DNA of 15,877 nt from CAYWXK01 sp964462515 (GTDB lineage Bacteria; Planctomycetota; Phycisphaerae; Sedimentisphaerales; Anaerobacaceae), in NCBI GenBank assembly GCA_964462515.1, contig CAYWXK010000066.1, forward strand, positions 1 to 15,877, in the 5' to 3' direction. The notes beneath the pieces are model-generated. The model was not told the origin of the DNA, did no database searches, and saw nothing but the letters and a program-made list of their open reading frames with translations. A program made the translations under genes and the position numbers. The first letter of the stretch is position 1. Every line of letters begins with the position of its first letter. Below, in pieces: positions 1 to 6,113 of the stretch.

Positions 1-214
1 GACAAAACTTTACTAAAGTGTACTTCAATTACTCGAAAATGGGTGAACGCTTACCGATTCTCTTAAACCTTGACTAAGGGAAAGATTTGCCAGTGCAATT
101 AGATTTGGATAAAATCGTAGCAAAAATCATATTCGTAGAATACCTGAGGCGCGTGGGTAAAATCCGCAAGTAAGCCATTTGCCGGCATCAAAATCCTTGC
201 AAGGTATGTGCCTC

Positions 215-1303
215 TTATCGCGGGGCTTTAACCCACATCCGGTTCCGCTCAAAATCAAGAACTATTACCGTGTCCCGAAAATACTCCATACCCAGCAGTC
301 CCTGACAGCCGTCCATAAGAGGGCTATCGTCTGGGAAAATTGAAATGTTTGCATTTCGGACCATTCTGTCACCAACCTGCAGACTTCCAACAGTTGCTCG
401 CTCACAATTAAGCAGCCCGATATACGGGTACAGGTCTTGACCCTTTCTCAGTTTAGCATTCTGAATTCTGCAGCGTATCTGTTCCCATAGCTTTCTGCTA
501 ATCGCCAATCCTCTTCCACTGCCCGTATCAAGCTGCAATTCCGTCTCTTCGCCGGCGATGGGAATCCTCACGAAAATGAAAGCATTACCACCTAAACCTT
601 CCTCAATCACCAAAGGGTATTGCCTCCACAGTTCCAACTGCCCCGGCTCAAAAGTTTCACCGGGTGAAAATCCAACTTCTCTATTTACACTATCAAACAC
701 AACATACTTAAATCGCCGCAGCGCAGGCAGCCCCGCTATAATAGCTTTATCCTTGACGATAGGCAGTCCAAATAGCCGAACTTCTGTATGCTGCTGCCGA
801 TAAAAGCAGGGCCAATTGTTAAGTGTCATTTTACCTATTTGCAGCTCTGAAAGATGGCATATCCCCCAACCGACTGGCTCGTAGCTGCTCGGTTTAAGTG
901 GGTGAACCAGCGGTTTGTTTTCAATAATATGGATATCGTTGACAAAAAGAGCCTGCGATGCTCCAGTATCTAAGACAACAGGATATGTCTTTCCATTATT
1001 TAGCTTGCCCTCAACTACCATCTGATGGTTTTGAGAATATGATGGATGATATTTAACACGGTAACGGTTTTCTTGCTCTCCACTCCAATGTATTTGACCA
1101 CCATCATTCCAAATGCCGTTGTATGTCTTTTCTGAGTGTTGTTCATCCCCGAATTCGATTAGTGGTATATCAGCCCTTTCTTGAAGGCTTTTACTATTCA
1201 CAACTACCATCTCGATAGGATGAATCGAACATCCGGCCTGCAAACTCAACACGCAGACCACAACGGTCAGTAGCCACCGACCGCCACCTCTGATTATCAG
1301 CAT
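215..1303 (-). CDS. Putative lipoprotein with two retropepsin-like aspartyl protease modules
   Basis: This 362-residue protein probably sits in the cell envelope and may be a protease; its substrate is unknown. The N-terminus has a basic start, a hydrophobic stretch (about residues 10-23) and Cys25 in the context LQAGC, a plausible though not canonical lipobox. Two aspartyl-protease signatures are visible: DTGAS at 112-116, preceded by a hydrophobic strand (VVL), and DTGSG at 259-263, preceded by LQL. Each is followed later by a Gly-Leu-Pro/Leu-Gly element (GLPALRRF near 191; GLLGMEYF near 335) and a VVFD/VLDF strand, so the protein looks like two copies of one fold. The longer reading frame starts at 1339, but the ATG at 1303 has an AGAAGG-type ribosome-binding site and gives a clean signal peptide. 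It is divergent from the polysaccharide genes, so a functional link to them is only inferred. Confidence 0.72.
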   Translation of the reverse strand: MLIIRGGGRWLLTVVVCVLSLQAGCSIHPIEMVVVNSKSLQERADIPLIEFGDEQHSEKTYNGIWNDGGQIHWSGEQENRYRVKYHPSYSQNHQMVVEGKLNNGKTYPVVLDTGASQALFVNDIHIIENKPLVHPLKPSSYEPVGWGICHLSELQIGKMTLNNWPCFYRQQHTEVRLFGLPIVKDKAIIAGLPALRRFKYVVFDSVNREVGFSPGETFEPGQLELWRQYPLVIEEGLGGNAFIFVRIPIAGEETELQLDTGSGRGLAISRKLWEQIRCRIQNAKLRKGQDLYPYIGLLNCERATVGSLQVGDRMVRNANISIFPDDSPLMDGCQGLLGMEYFRDTVIVLDFERNRMWVKAPR

Positions 1304-1623
1304 TGAAAACCACCCTTCTCCGAAAAGGCCTTGTGCCACAGTCTATCTGTGCAAATATAGTGCGGCATCCTCCGCGTGTTACACAAAGGCCGGTTCACCC
1401 ACCCATGGCAAAATATGTCTTTATCAACACGTTTATCTTACCATATTTGGGTATCCTCTGTCAAGGGTGGCCGAAACTCACCGGGAAGTTTGCAGAGTGA
1501 ATTACTATAGAATCCTGAGCCAGAATGACTATGGCGCATCTCACCTCAATTTCTAATATCAAAATTTTTGGTGATAAATTTTTAAGGAAATGAATCTTCT
1601 AAATGTCCCCACCTAACTATGGC

Positions 1624-1798
1624 CCTATAAAATTAGGTCTATAATACCTGATGAGACATCCAACATAGGCCATTTATCCATACAAAGACCTATAAAATAA
1701 TAGCTCTCGTCATTAGCAAAAAGCCAATAGGCCATTAGAGCACTGTCAATGCACCTGATGTGAAAACTGCATCAAAAATAAAAGGACCAATAAAATTA
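1624..1798 (+). repeat. Short repeated motifs in the intergenic region
   Basis: A 12-base motif close to CCTATAAAATTA occurs three times: exact at 1624-1635, CCTATAAAATAA at 1689-1700 and CCAATAAAATTA at 1787-1798. Interleaved with it, TAGGCCATT occurs at 1667-1675 and 1728-1736. The first two copies of the long motif are 65 bp apart and the two short motifs 61 bp apart, which fits a decayed tandem duplication of about 60-65 bp or a set of protein-binding sites. AT-rich sequence makes some chance similarity likely. Confidence 0.4.
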
Positions 1799-1843
1799 AA
1801 TATCTATCCTCAACAAAGCCGATAAGATGTCTTAAATTACCAA

Positions 1844-1890
1844 ATATCCAGTTAACTTACGCCAAAATGGGGTGGTAACTGGGGGGATAT
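1844..1890 (+). promoter_or_regulatory. Inverted repeat over the ribosome-binding site of the first array gene
   Basis: ATATCCAGTTA at 1844-1854 pairs with TAACTG (1876-1881) and GATAT (1886-1890), giving 11 base pairs interrupted by a four-G bulge on the 3' side. The loop is 21 bases. The 3' arm is also the G-rich Shine-Dalgarno sequence (1881-1887), seven bases before the GTG start at 1894. In RNA this could modulate initiation on the first gene; in DNA it could be an operator. Both roles are inference. Confidence 0.35.
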
Positions 1891-1893
1891 CTG

Positions 1894-2727
1894 GTGCTAA
1901 AGCAACGGCTAATTGTCCGATATTGCAAATTATTTCTCGCTTGTCTAATGGCGCCCTACGCCTTCTGGGTTGGGGGTTGCGGCCCATCCTTGTCAACACC
2001 AAAGCAAGTAACGGAATTTGAACGAGCTGGTCCCATCAAATCAGAATCTGATTTCCGCAGCACAACCGGCCTGAAAAGCAGCATCGGCCCGTATCGTGTG
2101 CTTTGCGGGGATATATTGGAATTCCAGATGCCCGCTGTCTTACGAGTTATTTCCTCTGATTTGCCGGAGTGGCTTCGCCCGGGCTACGGCAATAGAGATA
2201 TTGAGCCTTATTTGGTTCGAGTAAACCAGGATGGAACCATTACCCTGCCAATCGTTGGAAAGATACCTGTCGCCGGCAAAACACTTGCTGAGATAGAAGC
2301 GTCAGTCATCGATGCTTATTATCCTAAATATGTCGTGAACCCGCCTATGGTTGTCTGCGAGGTAAAAAAATACCAGAGAGAAAACGAAAGAATTTTCACC
2401 GTTATAGGATTGGTCAACAAAGCTGATGCCTTTCCCTACCCACCCGACGTTCAATATAACCTGATGGAGGCGTTGGCATTCGCCGGCGGGCTTGATATGG
2501 TAGCAGACCCCCACCATCTGAAAATCTACCGTCAGGATACCTCCGGGAAAACGGTATCCACTACCTTTGGAATCGATAACAAGGCTTTAGTTAAAGCATA
2601 TAACGTTATGATAAAGCCGGGTGATGTCATATACGTCGGCCACACAGCACGCACGCGACTCAACAAGTTCTTCGCCAGTGTATTTCACTTCACGGTCGGT
2701 GCAGAAACTCGTTTTACAGAATATTAG
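1894..2727 (+). CDS. Polysaccharide biosynthesis/export lipoprotein (Wza-type, SLBB domain)
   Basis: A 277-residue outer-membrane or periplasmic export protein of the Wza family, which forms the conduit for polysaccharide leaving the cell. The signal peptide ends in a lipobox (VGGC, Cys29). The Poly_export domain starts near residue 65 with the family's 'YRV..GD.L' opening and includes 'RVNQDGTITLPIVGKIPVAG', followed by the 'TLAEIEASVIDAY' helix. A single SLBB-like domain follows from about 165 (VIGLVNKADAFPYP...LMEALAFAGGL), ending with 'IKPGDVIYV'. It is shorter than E. coli Wza (about 380 residues) because it has fewer SLBB repeats and no obvious C-terminal helix. The start is GTG with a GGGGGGAT ribosome-binding site; an in-frame stop at 1876 rules out a longer form. 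It ends 22 bp before the autokinase gene. Confidence 0.9.
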   Translation: MLKQRLIVRYCKLFLACLMAPYAFWVGGCGPSLSTPKQVTEFERAGPIKSESDFRSTTGLKSSIGPYRVLCGDILEFQMPAVLRVISSDLPEWLRPGYGNRDIEPYLVRVNQDGTITLPIVGKIPVAGKTLAEIEASVIDAYYPKYVVNPPMVVCEVKKYQRENERIFTVIGLVNKADAFPYPPDVQYNLMEALAFAGGLDMVADPHHLKIYRQDTSGKTVSTTFGIDNKALVKAYNVMIKPGDVIYVGHTARTRLNKFFASVFHFTVGAETRFTEY

Positions 2728-2749
2728 AACCTTTTGCAAAAAGGCAATT

Positions 2750-5197
2750 ATGAATAATAATGCGATTGAAAACCAAAGTCCTAACCTGGCGTTGCTGCAA
2801 ACAGATGTCCCGTCTCAGGAAAACCTTTTGCAGATAGTTTTGCATAACCGCTGGACAATCGCATCTGTCACCCTGCTGGCTCTGGCTATCGCATTTGTCT
2901 ATCTTTTGAAGGCCACGCCAATCTATACAAGCACATCAAGATTATACGTTGAACAGACCGGCCCTAAAATCATCAGCGAATATGAAGGAGTTATGACCAA
3001 ATCAAACAACTATCTTTACACACAGGGTGAGCTGATAAGGTCCTCTCCCATCATCACCGATGTCGCCGGCGACCCGCAGATAAAACCGCTTAAAACTTTT
3101 GCCAACGTGGACAATTTGACCGGTTTTATCAAGAAAAAGTTAAAAGTCACTATCGGCAAAAGAGACGACATCATTGCGGTATTGTTCGACTCCCCATACC
3201 CGGCGGAGGCAGCGCAAATCGTCAACGCCGTGGTGGACTCATACGTCAGATACCACTCCTCACGCAAACGCAGCACCGCTACGGAAGTGCTCAGAATCCT
3301 TCACAAAGATAAAATCGAACGCGACAAAGAACTGTCGGCTAAATTTACCGAAATGTTGGATTTTACCCGCAAGAGCGGTGTCGTTTCTTTTGACAATAAA
3401 GGAGGCAACATCGTTTTGGAGCGGCTTAGCAGATTGTCCACCGCATTAACAGAATCGCAGCTCGGCGCCCTCAACGCAAAAGCCGACTACGAAGCAATCA
3501 AAAGCATGGCAGACGAACCTGTCAAAATCAAACAATTCGCCGCAGCTTCAGCAAGTGTTGGTGTGCAAGTATTTGTCGGCGACAGAGAAACGCAATTGCA
3601 GTTGGAACTAAGACAGACAGATATCGAGCTAAAAAATGCAAAATTTCACTGCACCGAAGACCATCCATCCGTGCAAGCAATCTACACCAAAATTAACCGC
3701 ATCAAACAGGAGCTAAATGACCAGGCCAGGGAATTCGCCGATGCTTATACCGAAGTAATGCGTCTCAGATGGCTGGCCGCAAAAGAAAGAGAAAATGAGC
3801 TGCAGCTATCTTTTGACACGCAGCGACAAGAAGCTCAAGAATTAGGCGTTAAAGCGGCTGAGTATACCGTTCTCCAATCAGAACTAAACCGCGCCGAAAG
3901 AATCTGTGAGATTCTTGATGACCGCATCAAGGAGCTTAACGTTACAGAAGATGTAGGAGCACTCAACATTAGTGTTCTGGAGGTCGCACGTCCGGCAGAC
4001 AGCCCATCCAAACCGCAAAAGGCAAAGGTTATGAGCGTAGCTCTTTTCCTGGGTGTTATGCTCGGTAGCGGACTTGCTTTGATTAGCCACTCTCTGGACT
4101 TCCGGCTGCGCTCTGCTGAAGAGATTTCCGCAGTTCTCGGCATGCCTGTCCTCGGTGTAGTGCCGACAATGTCACAAGGCCAGAGAAGCATTGTCAACCA
4201 GGGCCAGAAAGCCTGGTTCAGGCTCAAGTCCGTTGTCGGTAAGGCGTATCGAAGGACACGTTCTACAGTTGTCTCCATCATACTCCGGCGCAAAGTAAAT
4301 GCCGAGGAGCCGTCTATCCTCGCTCGTGCTAAAGCCTATCGAGCGATGCGTAGCGATACATACAACGGTGTGGCCATAGACAAGGCAAAAAACATCCCAG
4401 TGAGCTTAAGCGTTCATACTGCTGATACCAAGCCAGCACACCAAAGAGATGCTGTCGTATTTCGGGGTCAGAAGGTTTTCCTCGAGTCCAAATCAATAGC
4501 GGCCGAGGCCTATCGAACAATACGCACCGCCGTGTTTTTCGGAGCACCTAAGGGTGAAGCAAAAACCATCCTTGTTACCTCACCGGCTCCAGGTGATGGC
4601 AAGAGCACACTCGTGAGTAACCTGGCCATCGCAATGGCACAGGCCGGTCAAAAAACCCTCATTCTCGATGGCGATTTTCGAAGACCCATCCTCCACAAAA
4701 TCTTCGAAATTGATGATAAAACAGGCGTATCCAGCGTCCTCGCAGGAAAGCATATCCTGGATGCAGCAATCCAGCCTGGACCTGTCGAGGGGCTTGATAT
4801 CCTCTGTTGCGGTCCAGAGGTGCCAAACCCATCCGAACTGCTCAACAGCGACACCTTCGCCGCAACGCTAAAGGAACTTTCGAATCGCTATGAGCGCATC
4901 ATCATAGATTCGCCGCCGGTTGGCCCCGTCGCCGACAGCCAGATTCTTGCGGCACTGTGCGATATATGCCTGCTGGTCTTAAGAGCAGAAAAATCTACAA
5001 AAAGGCATGCCCAACAGGCGCGAGACAGTCTGCTCAGTGTAGGTGCGCACATCCTCGGTGCAGTTGTGAACGACGTTTCGAGGAAGCACGGTCGGTACGG
5101 CTATTATTCCAAATACGGGTATTACAGCAACTATGGCTACTATGCACCTTATGGCTACTACGGTTACTACGGCAAAAGAGAAAAGAAAACCGGATGA
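2750..5197 (+). CDS. Polysaccharide chain-length regulator / BY-type tyrosine autokinase (Wzc-like)
   Basis: An 815-residue inner-membrane Wzc-type protein that controls polymer length and export through cycles of tyrosine autophosphorylation. Order: Wzz-type N-terminus with TM1 at about 35-53, a long periplasmic helical region (about 190-410), TM2 at about 427-449, and a cytoplasmic kinase. Kinase motifs are all present: EX2RX2R (EAYRTIR, 586-592), Walker A (APGDGKST, 613-620), Walker A' (LILDGDFRR, 637-645) and Walker B (IIIDSPP, 717-723). The tail has 14 tyrosines between 783 and 807, the probable phosphorylation cluster. The linker between TM2 and the kinase is unusually long and carries two degenerate copies of the EX2RX2R segment. 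An open frame extends upstream to 2621 inside the export gene, but the ATG at 2750 has AAAAAGG five bases before it and gives the normal Wzz start. The downstream PHP phosphatase is its likely partner. Confidence 0.95.
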   Translation: MNNNAIENQSPNLALLQTDVPSQENLLQIVLHNRWTIASVTLLALAIAFVYLLKATPIYTSTSRLYVEQTGPKIISEYEGVMTKSNNYLYTQGELIRSSPIITDVAGDPQIKPLKTFANVDNLTGFIKKKLKVTIGKRDDIIAVLFDSPYPAEAAQIVNAVVDSYVRYHSSRKRSTATEVLRILHKDKIERDKELSAKFTEMLDFTRKSGVVSFDNKGGNIVLERLSRLSTALTESQLGALNAKADYEAIKSMADEPVKIKQFAAASASVGVQVFVGDRETQLQLELRQTDIELKNAKFHCTEDHPSVQAIYTKINRIKQELNDQAREFADAYTEVMRLRWLAAKERENELQLSFDTQRQEAQELGVKAAEYTVLQSELNRAERICEILDDRIKELNVTEDVGALNISVLEVARPADSPSKPQKAKVMSVALFLGVMLGSGLALISHSLDFRLRSAEEISAVLGMPVLGVVPTMSQGQRSIVNQGQKAWFRLKSVVGKAYRRTRSTVVSIILRRKVNAEEPSILARAKAYRAMRSDTYNGVAIDKAKNIPVSLSVHTADTKPAHQRDAVVFRGQKVFLESKSIAAEAYRTIRTAVFFGAPKGEAKTILVTSPAPGDGKSTLVSNLAIAMAQAGQKTLILDGDFRRPILHKIFEIDDKTGVSSVLAGKHILDAAIQPGPVEGLDILCCGPEVPNPSELLNSDTFAATLKELSNRYERIIIDSPPVGPVADSQILAALCDICLLVLRAEKSTKRHAQQARDSLLSVGAHILGAVVNDVSRKHGRYGYYSKYGYYSNYGYYAPYGYYGYYGKREKKTG
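4202..4534 (+). repeat. Three degenerate copies of the EX2RX2R segment within the autokinase
   Basis: Inside the linker and start of the kinase domain, three segments share a pattern of Lys-rich lead, Ser-hydrophobic, then Ala-Tyr-Arg-x-x-Arg: KAYRRTR (4241-4261), KAYRAMR (4331-4351) and EAYRTIR (4505-4525). Copies 1 and 3 are also both preceded by Gly-Gln-Lys about 10 residues upstream. Only the third has the Glu of the EX2RX2R motif that mediates BY-kinase oligomer contacts. Divergence at the DNA level suggests an old duplication. Confidence 0.55.
5096..5173 (+). repeat. Tandem Tyr-Gly-Tyr-Tyr coding repeats
   Basis: Five imperfect units of about 12-18 bases encode YGYY-type blocks at residues 783-807 of the autokinase, 14 tyrosines in 25 residues. 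Codons alternate TAT and TAC, so the repeat is kept at protein rather than DNA level. In the Wzc family the C-terminal tyrosine cluster is the autophosphorylation site. Confidence 0.85.
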
Positions 5198-5261
5198 AAT
5201 CAAAAACGCTTATACATTACCAATATAGATTTATCCCTGTAGGTATTTTGGTTAATCTAAT

Positions 5262-6113
5262 ATGTTAGCACCTTTTAATGACAACTCAAACGCAGCTAAA
5301 GAAACACAGCATAGACACCCGACCCAGCAGCAATATGTTGATATCCATTGTCACTGTCTTCCAGGTATCGACGATGGCCCGGCTACAATCGCCGATGCAC
5401 TTGCCCTTTGCTGCCGGCTCGTTGACGACTGCATAACCGAGGTCATAGCGACGCCCCATCAATTAGGGCGATTTACCGACTGTAACGAAGCTGCACACAT
5501 CAGGCAGGCAGTTTCACTTCTTAACGAAGAGTTGAGAATCCATAATATTCCCCTTACTGTGATGCCCGGCGGGGACGTCCGCGTGGATGAAAGAATATGC
5601 AAGCTGCTTGAAGCCGACAAAATACTCACGCTGGCAGATGGCGGCAAATACCTTCTCCTGGAACTTCCACAAGAAGTCTTTATTGACATCGAACCATTAC
5701 TTGTGGAACTGGTCTCGTCAGGCATTCAGCCCATCATATCGCACCCGGAGCGACACCCTGTTATCGCAAAGCAACCCAAGATATTACTTAAATGGCTCGA
5801 GCGCTCGGCGCACCTTCAGGTAACATCTGCCAGTCTGCTTGGCGATTTCGGCCTACCGGCTCAGACAGCAGCCTGGCACCTCTTAAGCACAGGCTGGGCA
5901 TCGTTCGTTGCCACAGATTCTCACGACACTGTCGTTCGTAGGCCCTGTATGAACACTGCCTTTGAACGTATCAGCATCGAGCTGGGGACGGCTACAGCTC
6001 AACTGGTTTGTATTGAAAACCCATCAAGAGTTTTACAAGGTAAGGATATAGCGTCTGCTCCTTTTGCAAACACAAGGAAGTGTATCAATGACAGAATATC
6101 AAGCAGCTTTTGA
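5262..6113 (+). CDS. PHP-family tyrosine-protein phosphatase (CpsB/CapC-like)
   Basis: A 283-residue metal-dependent phosphatase of the PHP fold that probably dephosphorylates the tyrosine-rich tail of the upstream autokinase. Metal-ligand motifs are all visible: DIHCHCLPGIDDG (His29, His31, Asp37), ATPH (His66), LLLELP (Glu134), ISHPERH (His161) and ATDSHD (Asp219, His221), the CpsB/YwqE/CapC pattern. The N-terminus has about 24 extra residues compared with a typical family member of about 250. ATG 5262 is the only good start before the first motif, but its ribosome-binding site is weak (AGG about 17 bases upstream). It lies 64 bp after the autokinase gene, and its last 26 bases overlap the start of the next gene. 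Low-molecular-weight Wzb phosphatases are unrelated; this locus uses the type common in Gram-positives. Confidence 0.92.
   Translation: MLAPFNDNSNAAKETQHRHPTQQQYVDIHCHCLPGIDDGPATIADALALCCRLVDDCITEVIATPHQLGRFTDCNEAAHIRQAVSLLNEELRIHNIPLTVMPGGDVRVDERICKLLEADKILTLADGGKYLLLELPQEVFIDIEPLLVELVSSGIQPIISHPERHPVIAKQPKILLKWLERSAHLQVTSASLLGDFGLPAQTAAWHLLSTGWASFVATDSHDTVVRRPCMNTAFERISIELGTATAQLVCIENPSRVLQGKDIASAPFANTRKCINDRISSSF

Larger units (their letters stand above)
1304..1893. other. Intergenic region between divergent genes
   Basis: About 590 bases with no convincing gene. It must hold the promoters of both the minus-strand lipoprotein gene and the plus-strand polysaccharide array. The right two thirds is AT-rich. 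A TATAAT hexamer lies at 1640-1645, but I see no good TTGACA partner at the usual distance, so I do not call a promoter. Repeated short motifs and an inverted repeat in this stretch are listed separately. A 65-codon open frame from 1303 to 1500 has no recognisable features and mainly runs through the upstream region of the minus-strand gene. Confidence 0.6.

Noticed and set aside
1303..1500. A 65-codon plus-strand open frame at the divergent intergenic region
   Set aside because: No ribosome-binding site or recognisable motif, and it starts at the beginning of the minus-strand lipoprotein gene and covers its likely promoter.
1640..1645. TATAAT as a sigma-70 -10 box
   Set aside because: No acceptable -35 hexamer is found about 17 bases upstream, and such hexamers are frequent in AT-rich DNA.
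2621..2749. Upstream extension of the autokinase reading frame into the export gene
   Set aside because: It overlaps the preceding gene by about 100 bp, encodes Ser/Thr-rich sequence unlike Wzz proteins, and a better start with a ribosome-binding site exists at 2750.
3835..4293. A 152-codon minus-strand open frame inside the autokinase gene
   Set aside because: It is fully antisense to TM2 and the linker of a clear autokinase, has low-complexity Ser/Arg-rich content and no family resemblance.
4202..4534. The long autokinase linker as an inserted foreign gene or a frameshift
   Set aside because: The frame is unbroken, its codon use looks like the flanks, and the segment resembles the neighbouring kinase motif, so internal duplication explains it better.
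5096..5173. The tyrosine-coding repeats as a CRISPR or minisatellite array
   Set aside because: The units are in frame, vary at synonymous positions and lie at the expected C-terminal tyrosine cluster of a BY-kinase.
4957..5268. A 103-codon plus-strand frame across the autokinase tail
   Set aside because: It is an alternate-frame reading of the tyrosine repeat and has no independent support.
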